A DNA stretch of 64,000 nucleotides, taken from Alopecurus myosuroides. Lineage: Eukaryota > Streptophyta > Magnoliopsida > Poales > Poaceae. Each line of letters starts with the position of its first letter. Within the stretch, counting starts at the first letter, position 1. The DNA lies in the NCBI GenBank assembly GCA_028641055.1, contig CM054063.1, positions 177,450,756 to 177,514,755 on the forward strand. The letters run 5' to 3'. The position numbers and the translations under genes are program-made. The notes under the pieces are model-generated. The model saw only the letters and a list, made by a program, of their open reading frames with translations. It had not been told where the DNA came from and ran no database searches. Positions 1 through 10,765 of this stretch are shown piece after piece.

Positions 1-651
1 GTCAATCACTTCCATGGGACGTGCAGAAAGTTGTCCACAATCGATGATCTAGAACGGTGTGTACAAAAGAAGGGAGAGTCGGCGCGCAGCTGGGTGCGCC
101 GGGTCATGGAGATACTTCACTCATCCACGGATATCCAGCCAAAGGGCGCGTTACAAGCTATGGCAAAGACATGCAAGTATATACCTTTAGTGCAAAAGCT
201 AACACGCATGAAATCTAGTCGGAATGCTTCAGAGGTTACAATGGGAGAGTTAATGGACGCGTGCAACAAGCACGCTGCTACGGATATAACAGAGGAGGAT
301 GTTGATGACAAGAAAACCAAAGCTAACGCAAACAACAGTGGAAGACCCGGCAATGGATCTGCGCCGGGTAACAATGGAGGAAATAATGGAAACAACCAGA
401 ATAAGCACCCGTACGAGAGAAATTCCGAGTTTGTCGCCAACACAGAAGCCGGGTTTGCAAGACCCAGGGCAGAAGGAAATTTCAACGGAGAAAACTTTAA
501 TGGAGGAAATTACCAGGGACCGCCAAGGCCGGCTAACCATATAGAGGCCTTCAAGATGCCCTGTCCGCGCCACAGTAGGGACGGCAGGCCGGCAAATCAT
601 TCACTGGAACAATGCGTAGATTTACAAAGATGGAAGAACGAGGAAATATAG
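1..651 (+). CDS. Retrotransposon gag polyprotein, C-terminal part
   Basis: This open frame enters from the left edge in frame 1 and ends at TAG (649-651). The first residues (FHGTCRKLSTIDDLERCVQK) match the conserved plant retrotransposon gag domain, in which a hydrophobic patch is followed by a DL..C.Q..GES..SWV.R pattern. The second half is a low-complexity Gly/Asn-rich stretch (roughly residues 105-175 of the visible part), as is common before pol in Tat elements. Gag forms the virus-like particle that packages element RNA in the cytoplasm. The pol frame continues in the same phase directly after the stop, so gag and pol differ by one in-frame TAG only. The true start codon lies outside the window. 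Confidence 0.85.
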   Translation, partial: VNHFHGTCRKLSTIDDLERCVQKKGESARSWVRRVMEILHSSTDIQPKGALQAMAKTCKYIPLVQKLTRMKSSRNASEVTMGELMDACNKHAATDITEEDVDDKKTKANANNSGRPGNGSAPGNNGGNNGNNQNKHPYERNSEFVANTEAGFARPRAEGNFNGENFNGGNYQGPPRPANHIEAFKMPCPRHSRDGRPANHSLEQCVDLQRWKNEEI

Positions 652-657
652 AAAGCA

Positions 658-3600
658 ATGCGAGGCGCAGGCGGGGGAGCAGTACCGGGTCCGGGTGGTA
701 ACCCGGGCAATGGCCCACCCCCGGCAGGCAACCCAGTAGGTGGTAATCCGGGTAACAATCAAGGAGGAGCCGGAGGTTTCCAGGCCAACCCCAAGAAATT
801 GGGCCAGTATCACGTTCAGACCACGGGAACTTCTAACAAGGATAGAAAAATACTCAAAAAGGCAGTAAACTCGGTTTCCTCGGCTGTCCCGAGATACCTG
901 AGGTGGTCGGATCAAGAGGTAACATGGAGCAGAAGGGATCACCCGGAAAGAATAGAACACCCGGGAGTCTTAGCATTGGTGGTCGCGCCACATGTTAATG
1001 GTTATGAGCTGAAAAAGGTCTTAATGGACGGCGGAAGCAGCATCAACATCTTATATTGGGAAACTTTCTTACGCATGGGTCTCAAGGAGTCTCAGCTACA
1101 GAAAAGTTCAACAGTTTTTCACGGAATTGTGCCGGGTCACTCGGCGTGCCCTGAGGGAAAGATTACCTTGGAGGTTGCTTTTGGAGAATCAAAGGATAAT
1201 TTCCGGGTGGAGTGGCTCACGTTTGAGGTGGTAAAGTTGCGCAGCCCTTTTCACGCGCTATTTGGAAGGCTGGCTTACGCCAAGTTCATGGCCAGGCCGT
1301 GTTACGTATACCTACACCTAAAAATCCCGGGTCCCAAGCAGACCATCACCATCCATGGGAGCCGGGTTATAGCGGCTGAGTGCGACGAAGGAGACGCGGC
1401 CATGGCAGAACAAGCTTGCAGGAAGGAGGAACTCAAATATTACCGGTCTCAAGTAGACCCGGATGATAGAACAACATTGAAGAGGCCAAACACTGAGGAT
1501 GAGAGAGAAAAGTTCAAAGCAGCACAAGATACCAAGATGGTGGCTTTTGTCGAGGGTGATCCCTCAAAGCAATTTGCCATAGGATCTAACCTGGACAATC
1601 AGCAGGAAAAAGCACTCGTGGAGTTTATTCGTTCAAATCAAGATGTTTTTGCTTGGACGCCTAGCGATATGCCGGGTATCCCTACCGAGTTAGCGGAGCA
1701 CAGCTTGCATGTTGATCCCAAGTCTAGGCCCGTGAAGCAAGGCCTGAGGAAAATGAATGAGGAAAGAAGAAAAGCTATAGGAGAAGAAATTGCCCGGCTA
1801 TTGGCAGCTGGCTTCATCATGGAGGTATTTCACCCGGATTGGCTGGCAAATCCGGTTCTAGTACTGAAAAAGAGTAACGAGTGGAGGATGTGCATAGATT
1901 ACACGAGTCTCAACAAGCACTGCCCAAAGGATCCATTTTCCCTTCCAAGGATTGATCAGATCATAGATGCAGTGGCTGGAAGTGACCTATTATGTTTCCT
2001 GGATGCATATTCCGGGTATCATCAGATCAAGATCAAGAAGGAAGATTGGGAGAAAACATCGTTCATAACCCCCTTTGGGGCTTTCTGTTACAAAACCATG
2101 ACTTTTGGGCTAAAGAATGCTGGGGCAACTTACCAGAGATGCATACAGAAGTGCTTTGAGGACCAGATTGGGCGCAACGTTCACGCCTATGTGGATGATG
2201 TGGTGATCAAGACCAGGAAAGCGGAAACATTCATTGATGATCTAAAGGAAACATTCAAGAATTTGAGAAGGTATCAGATGAAACTTAACCCTACAAAGTG
2301 CGTGTTTGGAGTTCCAGCAGGAAAGTTACTCGGGTTCATTGTTTCCGAGAGAGGAATTGAGGCAAACACGGACAAAATCAAAGCTATCCAGAGTCTGAAA
2401 AAGCCGGAAAACCTAAAGCATGTTCAGAAGCTTACAGGGTGCGTAGCAGCGCTGAGCCGGTTCATATCCAGACTCGGAGAGAAGGCAATACCCCTGTACC
2501 GGCTCTTGAGGAAATCTGATAAGTTTGTTTGGGACCAAGAGGCGGATGAGGCGTTCGAGGCACTAAAGAAGCAATTATCTGAGGCACCAGTTTTAGCAGC
2601 CCCGGGTCCCAAAGAGCCCATGCTACTATACGTTGCGGCCGGGCCCTGGGCGGTTAGTGCAGTGGTTGTCGTTGAACGCAAAGAGGATGGGAAAGATCAC
2701 CCGGTTCAAAGGCCGGTTTATTACGTCAGCGAGGTGTTATCAGAGGCAAAGCAGCGCTACCCACATTGGCAGAAGTTGGTTTTCGGGGTCTTTATGGCCA
2801 GCCGGAAATTGAAACCCTATTTTCAGGAACACCCCATAACAGTGGTTAGCTCTATACCAATGTCAGATATCATCAGAAACTCGGACGCAACAGGTAGAAT
2901 AGCCAAGTGGGCCATCGAGATGGGAGATTATCACATCAACTACGAGCCCATGTCAGCAATCAAGGCTCAAGCTTTAGTTGATTTCATTAATGATTGGACT
3001 CACACTAGCATGCCCACAATGACACCAAGTTCCGAGTCTTGGGTAATGCACTTTGATGGTTCCAAGCAGTACGAGGGATCAGGAGCTGGAGTGGTACTTA
3101 CATCACCTAAAGGAGATAAACTGAGCTACGTGTTGCAAATTCACTTCGATTGCTCCAAAAACGTGGCCGAGTATGAGGCATTATTACACGGATTGAAAAT
3201 AGCCAAGGAGATGAACATCAGGCGGATACGATGCTATGGAGATTCGGATCTTGTGGTGCAGCAGGTCTCAGGAACCTGGGATAGGAAGGATGCAACTATG
3301 GCAGCATATCGCAGGGAGGTGGACAGGGTTGCCGGGTGTTTTTCCGGGTATGAGGTGGAGCATATTGATAGGCGAAAGAACGAGGCAGCAGATGCACTCG
3401 TAAGACTCGGCTCGCGCAGAGAGCCGGTTCCACCCAATGTTTTTCTGGACGAGCTATGGCGGCCATCAGTTAAAACCGAGTCTGAGGAAGAGGTGGCTAA
3501 CCAAGACCCGGATTTGGAGCTCGTGGCCACAATATGTGTTGTCCCCGAGTGGACAGAGCCGTTTCTGGCTTACCTATCACGGGGCGAGTTACCACAACAG

Positions 3601-4830
3601 GAAGTTTTAGCAAGGCAAATTCTGAGACGAGCAAAGGGCTATTCTATCATCAATGGCGAGTTATATAAAAGGAGTGCAGCAGGAGTCTTTTTGCGTTGTG
3701 TAGCACCAGAAGAAGGCCGGCAGATCCTGAAAGAGATTCATGAAGGCGACCGTGGGCATCACGCATCCACAAGATCCCTTGTAGCCAAAGCATATCGGCA
3801 TGGTTTCTTCTGGCTCACAGCCTTAGCAGACGCGGAACGCTTGGTGGCAAGGTGCGATGGATGTCAAAGGTACGCTCGCCAAATCCATGTGCCGGCTATG
3901 GAGTTGCAAACAATCCCATTAACCTGGCCGTTCGCTGTTTGGGGCATGGACATGGTGGGCCCCTTCCACATGTCACCCTGCAAAAAGACCCATCTCTTGG
4001 TGTCTATTGATAAATTTACCAAGTGGGTGGAAGTTATGCCAGTTACCAATTGTGAAGCAGTCACGGCAGTCAAGTTCCTGAAAAGAATCATCTACAGGTT
4101 CGGGTATCCTCACAGCATAATAACAGATAATGGAACTAACATGTCCCTTGGTGAGATGGAGAAATTCTGTGGGAACAATGGAATCCGGCTTGACATAGCT
4201 TCAGTAGCCCATCCACAAGCTAACGGACAAGTGGAAAGGGCAAATCAGGAGTTACTTCGTGGATTAAAACCACGGCTGCGAGTCCCGTGCATCAGAGCTG
4301 CTGGCGCATGGGTTGAGGAGTTACCATCAGTGGTTTGGGGAATTAACACTACACCTAACAGATCTACTCAGATGACACCGTTTTTTATGGTTTATGGCGC
4401 AGAGGCAGTATTGCTGAGTGATATCATCCATGATTCGCCTCGAGTATCGGCTTACGTCGAGGTGGAGAACGAGAAGACCCGGCAGGACGCCGTGGATATG
4501 CTAGAAGAACACAGGGAACAAGCTTTAGAAAGATCAGCCATATACCAGCAGGACCTGAGGAGATATCATAGTCGGCGAGTCAAAACCCGGGTCTTCCAGG
4601 AAGGGGACCTGGTTCTGCGCCTGGTACAGTCAAAGGAAGGAAAGCACAAGCTATCCCCACCATGGGAAGGATCGTTCATCATAAGACGGAATCTGCACAA
4701 TGGATCGTATTACTTGGTAGATGCAAGGGAAGAGTTGGCTACTGTCAATGACACCGCTCATACAACTTCATCTATGCAAGAAAGAGAAAGACCATGGAAC
4801 GTGGCTCAGCTGCGTCCCTACTACACCTAG
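658..4830 (+). CDS. Retrotransposon pol polyprotein: protease, RT, RNase H, second RNase H, integrase
   Basis: The single open frame of 1390 codons has these domains in order. A Gly/Pro/Asn-rich leader covers residues 1-50. An aspartic protease follows, with LMDGGSS around residue 124. Reverse transcriptase carries WRMCIDYTSLN and the YVDD active site near residue 511. A Ty3-type RNase H comes next. A second, archaeal-type RNase H has MHFDGS near residue 800, with E and D residues further on. Integrase has an HHCC zinc finger near 1035-1075, then GMDMVGPF, ITDNGTNM and QVERANQELL supplying D, D and E. All catalytic motifs look intact. The start shown is the first ATG after the gag stop; translation probably reaches pol as a gag-pol fusion. 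The product copies element RNA into DNA and inserts it into the genome. Confidence 0.9.
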   Translation: MRGAGGGAVPGPGGNPGNGPPPAGNPVGGNPGNNQGGAGGFQANPKKLGQYHVQTTGTSNKDRKILKKAVNSVSSAVPRYLRWSDQEVTWSRRDHPERIEHPGVLALVVAPHVNGYELKKVLMDGGSSINILYWETFLRMGLKESQLQKSSTVFHGIVPGHSACPEGKITLEVAFGESKDNFRVEWLTFEVVKLRSPFHALFGRLAYAKFMARPCYVYLHLKIPGPKQTITIHGSRVIAAECDEGDAAMAEQACRKEELKYYRSQVDPDDRTTLKRPNTEDEREKFKAAQDTKMVAFVEGDPSKQFAIGSNLDNQQEKALVEFIRSNQDVFAWTPSDMPGIPTELAEHSLHVDPKSRPVKQGLRKMNEERRKAIGEEIARLLAAGFIMEVFHPDWLANPVLVLKKSNEWRMCIDYTSLNKHCPKDPFSLPRIDQIIDAVAGSDLLCFLDAYSGYHQIKIKKEDWEKTSFITPFGAFCYKTMTFGLKNAGATYQRCIQKCFEDQIGRNVHAYVDDVVIKTRKAETFIDDLKETFKNLRRYQMKLNPTKCVFGVPAGKLLGFIVSERGIEANTDKIKAIQSLKKPENLKHVQKLTGCVAALSRFISRLGEKAIPLYRLLRKSDKFVWDQEADEAFEALKKQLSEAPVLAAPGPKEPMLLYVAAGPWAVSAVVVVERKEDGKDHPVQRPVYYVSEVLSEAKQRYPHWQKLVFGVFMASRKLKPYFQEHPITVVSSIPMSDIIRNSDATGRIAKWAIEMGDYHINYEPMSAIKAQALVDFINDWTHTSMPTMTPSSESWVMHFDGSKQYEGSGAGVVLTSPKGDKLSYVLQIHFDCSKNVAEYEALLHGLKIAKEMNIRRIRCYGDSDLVVQQVSGTWDRKDATMAAYRREVDRVAGCFSGYEVEHIDRRKNEAADALVRLGSRREPVPPNVFLDELWRPSVKTESEEEVANQDPDLELVATICVVPEWTEPFLAYLSRGELPQQEVLARQILRRAKGYSIINGELYKRSAAGVFLRCVAPEEGRQILKEIHEGDRGHHASTRSLVAKAYRHGFFWLTALADAERLVARCDGCQRYARQIHVPAMELQTIPLTWPFAVWGMDMVGPFHMSPCKKTHLLVSIDKFTKWVEVMPVTNCEAVTAVKFLKRIIYRFGYPHSIITDNGTNMSLGEMEKFCGNNGIRLDIASVAHPQANGQVERANQELLRGLKPRLRVPCIRAAGAWVEELPSVVWGINTTPNRSTQMTPFFMVYGAEAVLLSDIIHDSPRVSAYVEVENEKTRQDAVDMLEEHREQALERSAIYQQDLRRYHSRRVKTRVFQEGDLVLRLVQSKEGKHKLSPPWEGSFIIRRNLHNGSYYLVDAREELATVNDTAHTTSSMQERERPWNVAQLRPYYT

Positions 4831-5961
4831 AATAGACTAGGTTCACAAGTGGAATTACACGATGTAACAGGCAGCAGGTTTCAGACGCACTCTTTTCCTA
4901 TCCAGGGTACCTAAGGGGACTGGAGGGTTTTTAATGAGGCGGCTTGCTGACCTAACTTTTCTCATATCAATAAAGAGATGGTTAAGCAAAATATTCTTTT
5001 CTGTGTGTTTTTTGTCAAGTTTTTATATTCCTGCTGTTTTCTATTTCTCTTTCAGGTAAGTATCGTTTGTTGTTCTTAATACGTTAGTTTTTATAGTAAA
5101 TTGCATATATCCAGGTCTTGGGGGCTGATTGCTTGAATAGCACAGTTGCAAACTCAAAGACCCGGCCACGATGCCATTAGGTTATATGGGTCGATTACTT
5201 GTAATAAGTACGGCTGCAAGCCTATAACCGGACAATAGAGCCAAATTTTCTTGACTTTTCTTGCTTAAGCTCGATGTGACTCGCACAAAAGTGGCATGCT
5301 TTGCTAGCGTGTAATTACAATCAGTCATGATGCCCAATGGGACTTGCCTGACCCTGTCTTTATACAGTTATAGCAGCATTGATCATCCACGCGAAAGCCG
5401 GCTTATAGTAAAAGAAGGTCAAAAGGGTCATCTAAACCACAAGTTATGCAGAGTACAAGGTTAATAACCGGAAACTCAAGATATATTAAGCACAACTTCA
5501 AACCTACGTGAGCAGCCCTAGGTTTGGGCCTTAGCAGAAACAATTTGTTCTTTTGAAAAAAAATCCAACACCCTAGACTCGGAAATTCGGGCCTTGGGGA
5601 CTCGGGAATTCGAAAAAAGAAACAAATTATCTAGCTATTCAGCTCAAAAACCCAAAAATCCGAGTCTTGGGGACTTGGGGACTTAGAAAAAAGTCCACTT
5701 GTCAAAACCCCCGAGACCCGGAAACCGAGTCTCACAGTAGGACAAAGTAACGAAAAGTCGGAAAACCAGCAATGAAAAGCTCAAAGATAGGAAATATTAA
5801 GATCATGCAAAAGGCCAGAAGGGCCACGAAAGCGATTAAGGTCTTTAACGTATTACAAACCGAGGTGATAGTATCAAAAAGTGCACAGGCGCACTATCAA
5901 AAGAATAATTGTTTTAAAGGCCCATTGGCCGAATAAAATGTTTGAGGCAGTAGGTGAAACT
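4831..5961. other. Untranslated spacer between pol and the antisense gene
   Basis: I see no conserved coding sequence here. The stretch holds several copies of a CTTGGGG(A/G)CT-like word (near 5118, 5594 and 5665). This resembles the polypurine tract that precedes the 3' LTR at 10753-10765. It belongs to the Tat retrotransposon. The minus-strand stop of the antisense gene is at its right edge (5962). Confidence 0.6.
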
Positions 5962-8900
5962 TCACTCGGCCTGTTGGGTCGAGTCTTGAGTGTTGTCCTG
6001 GGCAGCCGGGTCTCTGACTTGCTCTTCGACGGTCTTCGCGGCAGCAGCGTCCGGGTCAGCAGCAGTACCGGCGCGCGCGGGAGGAGGAACAACCAGCGTA
6101 GAAGTAGTAGGCGCAGTATCGGCCACAACCTTCCTCTTCGCGGCCTCTTCCCTCATCTGAGCAGCTTCCGCCTTCCACCGTGCCAGCATGTCATAAGGCT
6201 TAGGAGGATCCGACTTAATCGGCTTATCTTCAGCATCGTATGGTGGCACAATCCGACTAACGTCCAGACTATCGGCAATCAGACTAGCCGAGTGACGAAC
6301 CTCTGTTTGAATGGCTTTATAGTTCTTGGCTGAAAACTTGGAGCTGTCATTGTTGAACTCTGGAAACCCGCCAACGAGCTTTGCCGGCTCAAGCTTGGGA
6401 AAGTACGCTTTAGCCAGAGCAAGCCCCCGGGTTACTCCAACCCGGCATGACGAGCGTTTCCAGTGGTCGATCCACTCGGGGATGGTGGAGCACGCATCAA
6501 GCAGCGTGCTCAAACTACCATGTCCAGTACCCGGTCATTTCAAAGCTTGCAGAACCCATTTGGTGCCGGCACAGAGTTGCCGGATTGTGCTCTTTATGGT
6601 CTTCAGCTTCGCTATATCATCATCCGGAATCTCATCATCCGGACCTGCAGAAAAACAGAAAGGTTCAAGTAAGGAATTCCGAGTGTTTATCAGAATGAAA
6701 AATCCGGGTTACGATTAGTGAGTTGGGAATCATTACCAATCAAAGTGCGGTGAGTATCGGCAATCTGGGCAGAGAGCTTCGTCAGTTCACCCTCTGCAGC
6801 ATGGGATCTCTTTCTATACTTTCTCGCAATTTTTCCCAGTTTCTTGGCATCAGCTTCAACTGATTCACGCAGCTTCGTCTCCACCTCGAGGAGTTTGGTG
6901 GTTTTAGCCAACACTTCCTCAGAGTGGGTTACGTATGCCTGCGTGGAAACACAAGGAAATGTTAGTCGGACAAAAAACAAATATCAGTCGGATATGCTGT
7001 GAAAGTTCCAAGTAAATTATGCATAAGTTCACTCAGAACTTGGGGACTAGACAAATATACAGGCAGTATTAGTTGAATTTACCTGGTGCTTGGCTACCAA
7101 GGCTTCTAGAATGCCTTCTTCGTCAGCTCTCAGGGTGCGCAGAGCGCCAAGCATCTCGTCAAAGCTCAGATCATCAAGTTTTGTATCGGAGGAGCCGGCG
7201 GCCGGGTTACTTGGAGGTGGAGTCCTTTCCTGCCTCGGGGGGGATACCCGGGTCGCCTAGGTGTCAGGGTTGGGATCACCCATCCTCGCGCCCAGAACCT
7301 CGACGTCGTCACCCCCGGGTCCATCTGATGGATTGGGATATTCGGCCTCCTGCCCGGCCGGGTCTGTCAGCGGGTCTCTTTCTCTTTCTTCTTCTTCAGC
7401 GCCGCCAGTCGCGGCATTCACATCATCAACCGGATCCTCTGTTTCCGGGTTATCCAGATCCATGTTGTCCGGGTCACTGGTTGTGACCTGGGCACTAAGG
7501 AAAGTAAAAGAAATGGTCAGCATTAATGAGTAAAGGTTATCAAAAGAGCCAGTATATCAGATGACAAGAAATGTAACTTACCCAGTATTCACCACGAAGT
7601 CCGCTGGAAGCTTGTTGCTAGACCCGGACGAGGCTGATAAAGATTGAGAAAGTGAGACTCGGAGTTGTCCAGCTAGGGGGTGATTGGGAGAAGGATATCT
7701 TCGAGGTGAATTGGAAGGATGAGATTGGGAAGTACCGGCGCGGCGGGCTGGGGACGAAGGGATACCCGGGTTGAGGGGATCCTTCCGGGTTACCCTGCGC
7801 TTGACCGTAGGGGGCTCCTTCAAGTATGGTGAGTTGGACAATTGTTGATTAAGCTCGTGCATATTAGCAAATGAATACGGTTTGGAGGACATGGAGGAAT
7901 ATGGAACCTTGAATACGACCCCTCGGGGTTTCCTCTTGGCCCCAACCTCAGCTTCCGGTTCGGCCTCGCTTTCATCGCTCTCGGTCTCCTCCGGGTCTTC
8001 CTTATCTTCCTTGTCCTCCTTATCCTCCATTCCTGAGAAGCATAGCACACAGTCGGAAAAAAGAGAAAGTGTGGGAAGGCAAGTTAACAGAAACTAAGAT
8101 GGGTGAAACCCGGATGGTACCTTCTTCCGAGTCAGCCGGCTCCTCGTCCTCTTCCGGGTTTTCGGAGGTAGGGGGAGTCTCGATCTTCCAGAAAGCGCTG
8201 CCTTCCTGAAACAAAAATGTAATGGTAGAAATTAGTGATTGCATCAGGCCAAGGTATAAGGATAAAGAGTAAGGGTCGGATCTTACCGCTGGAGCCGGAT
8301 TGTCGCGAGTGTATGGCTCTAAGCCGGCTATAGTCCGGATCACTTCTGCTTTCTCAGTCAAGAAACTTTTGATTATCTTGTTTGTATCAGCAGCCGGATA
8401 GTTCCTCAAAGAATAGCGGAGTGAATCCGTGACGTGCCCAGAATACTCGGACATCAGCTTGGGCCGGATGGAATTAGGTTGGATTCGGAAATTCACCCAA
8501 GTTTTAACTAGATTAAGCCCAAGGAGACCCTGGGCTGAAAGGACAGCGAGTTTGGCTAGGAGGGGTTGGATGGACTCCCTATCCGACTCAGAAGCAAAAG
8601 CATTGAAAGTATCGGATAAATCAAGGAGGCCCTCGGAGAAACCCGGCAATCTCTTTTCGCCGGGTGGGGAGATGTCCCGGTAGTAGAAGTAGGTCTTCTT
8701 CCAATGCTTGATGTGGGAGTTGAGGCTCAGAGTCGGCATCAACGAGTTCTTCCGCCTCTGGATGGATACTGATGGAGGGATAATAACCCGGTAGGCCAAC
8801 TCCAAGGAATAACCCGGCCCAAAGGACGCTGCGCAGGATCCGGCTAAGGATAAAGAAACTTTTGGAAGGCCCAAGTTTGTAGGCCCAGTAACCCGGATTG

Positions 8901-9725
8901 TGGGTTATGGTAAAGGAAAGTTAGGGTTTGTGCGCCGTGTCCGGGTAGGATCCAGGGTGCGCCTTGGAGGGTAAGCCAGGGGGTACGGGTGCTTTCTAAA
9001 CCGACCCCTAGGAGTAGTTGATTGAAATCTAAGAACCCTAGCAATATCGCTTGATATCGAGCATCCAGTGTAACCCCAGAGTTGAGTTATTATATCAAGA
9101 TCGGAGACTCGGCGACTTTGATTGCCGGCTACCAGATCGATTTCCACCATGTTTTCCTCTGAGCTAAACCCTCTCCCAAACGCCTGTGTCGTCTTGCCCC
9201 AAGATCAGTTACCCCCGGTAACGTCTGCCGTGATTATCCCAAGACAGATACTGCCCCCCCCCCACAAGCCAAGAGGGCCCCGTCGCTGCTTTTGTGGCAC
9301 GGTTTGCATTGGAACAACTCGAGAAACAGAGCAAGATTTGGGGGGACACATAGATATGATTCACAGAGAACGATAAAATGAGTGATATTTAACATGGAGT
9401 TGGGTCCTATGTCAAAGACTCGGAGGCCGTAATGGCTAAGCAATTCACGGAAAAAGGAATGACCCGGGGGACGGAATCCCCGGATCACATGCTCGACGAA
9501 GCAAATTACCTCATTAGGACCGGGGGTGGGCCGAGTCTCATCACCCGAGACTCGCCAATGGATATCCTCCTGGGAAGGAAGGACGCTCGACTCAGCGAGC
9601 TCATCTAATTTTGCCTTGGTCACGGTGGACCTTGCCCAGTTGGCAGATATGGACTGAGTCGGCCTTGCTTTCGCCGGCTGTTTTCCCTTGGTCTTAGTAC
9701 TGGCCTTGGGTGCCATGTGCGTAGT
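5962..9725 (-). pseudogene. Tat-element antisense gene (gypsy-type putative transposase domain), multi-exon, decayed
   Basis: The gene starts at ATG 9716. Exons supported by splice signals and frame are 9725-8287 (interrupted by the solo LTR), 8205-8121, 8032-7582, about 7487-7083, 6938-6737 and 6644-5962. The first coding exon resembles the 'putative gypsy type transposon' domain (Pfam Transposase_28): basic N-terminus, GPNEVICFVEHVIRGFRPP, FFRELLSHYGLRVFDIGP. Later exons are acidic and Ser/Pro-rich, and the 6938-6737 exon is predicted coiled coil (KLLEVETKLRESVEADAKKL). The function of this protein in Tat elements is unknown. Damage: the 477-bp LTR insertion, an in-frame TAG at 7259-7257 and an in-frame TGA at 6537-6535. 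An upstream non-coding exon and a TATA box precede it (10345-10082 and 10370-10377). Confidence 0.75.
8770..9246 (+). mobile_element. Solo LTR of a related Tat element inside the antisense gene
   Basis: The 477-bp unit begins TGATGGAGGGATAATAACCC and ends with TCCCAAGACA, and is flanked on both sides by the 5-bp duplication GATAC (8765-8769 and 9247-9251). It is clearly related along its length to the 3' LTR at 10766-11220: both share the ATAACCCGGTAGGC start, GTAACCCGGATTGTGGGTT, GAGACTCGGCGACTT and GTAACGTCTGCCGTGATTAT blocks. No internal retrotransposon sequence accompanies it, so it is a solo LTR left by recombination between two LTRs. Confidence 0.9.
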
Positions 9726-10081
9726 CTACAAAAGAGGAGATAAAAAGTGCAGAGTATAAGTAATTAAGACCCGGAAAATGATTGATTGTCCGGTTAACCA
9801 AAGAGCAACTAAAAGATCCGGAAATTGTAGGTTATCCGAGTATCAAAGAGCAATTACGGAGGGTTTTGGCAGATTGGATCTAAAACCTAGAGATTTACAG
9901 AGAAATTGGTGACCACAAGTAATGGAGATGTGCTATTGATCTAGTTTACTCGTTGGTTGAGAAGGAGCGGAACATGGACTACCCGGAAGCGGAACAAGAA
10001 AACCGTTTATGAAGCGGACCTAGATCTAATCTAAATTCAAGCAAATCTTAAGGGTAAGATTCATGGAAGAATGGGACTCAC

Positions 10082-10345
10082 CGGCGGGGTCTGGAGGAGA
10101 GCGCGGCGGCGGCAGACGACGCAGTTGCGGTGACCTTCTGGTTCTTCCGGTGCGCAGCTCGACGGCGCGGTGGCGGTGGTTGACGGCGGCGCGGCGCGGG
10201 CGGAAGCAGAGCGCAGGCGGCGGCGGCTCGCTTCCGGCTGCTCCCCCGTGGGCTCCGTGGCGGCGCGGCGTGGAGCTCGAGCGAGGGAGCGCCGATGGAG
10301 CTTGGAGGTGAAGGAGACAAAGAGATGAAGAAATTGAGCGTTTTG
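10082..10345 (-). other. Probable non-coding first exon of the antisense gene
   Basis: On the minus strand this GC-rich stretch lies 25-30 bases downstream of a TATA box and ends at a good donor (CCGCCG|GTGAGT at 10082/10081). The matching acceptor is TGTAG at 9730-9726, giving an intron of about 356 bases before the coding ATG at 9716. The plus-strand frame across it is low-complexity and is not taken as a gene. The start of transcription is inferred. Confidence 0.45.
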
Positions 10346-10369
10346 ACTTAGGGTTGCCCCTAAAGCACC

Positions 10370-10377
10370 TATTTATA
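10370..10377 (-). promoter_or_regulatory. TATA box of the retrotransposon antisense gene
   Basis: The minus strand reads CTATAAATAGG, an ideal plant TATA box. It is placed to start transcription near 10345-10340, running against gag-pol. It is 650 bases upstream of the antisense coding start and inside the element, close to its 3' LTR. Confidence 0.6.
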
Positions 10378-10752
10378 GGTGTGGGTGGAAAGCCCTAGGC
10401 CCAAGGAGCGGGAGCCAAAAATTTTGGGGAGGGATACCCGCCCGGATTTGTTGGGATAAGTGATTAAGTGATTGTACGTGATATCCGGAAAGGATCAGAG
10501 CAAATTGTCTCCGCGATATCCGGATTAACTAGCGAACAAAATGAGCCGGGCCTTCTGTGTTTTCCTCGGAGTGTTGACCCGGGAAAACGATGTTGGGCTC
10601 GGAGAAAGCCGGGTTATTATATGGACCACCTGTGGAGTTAGGCCTAGCTGTTTATCAAAGCAACCTAACCCGGTCTTTTATGAACTTGTATGTTTGTTAT
10701 TTTTGCAGGGAATAGCATGCGCTTCAAGGAGGATCCCGTGAAGCCCAAGCTA

Positions 10753-10765
10753 TTCTGGGGACTAC
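10753..10765 (+). promoter_or_regulatory. Polypurine tract before the 3' LTR
   Basis: TTCTGGGGACTAC abuts the TGATGG start of the 3' LTR. The same kind of word (CTTGGGGACT) recurs earlier in the element. It is the expected primer site for plus-strand DNA synthesis. Confidence 0.6.

Noticed and set aside
10063..10311. Plus-strand Gly/Arg/Ala-rich frame of 82 residues
   Set aside because: It overlaps the GC-rich non-coding first exon of the antisense gene; low-complexity with no domain.
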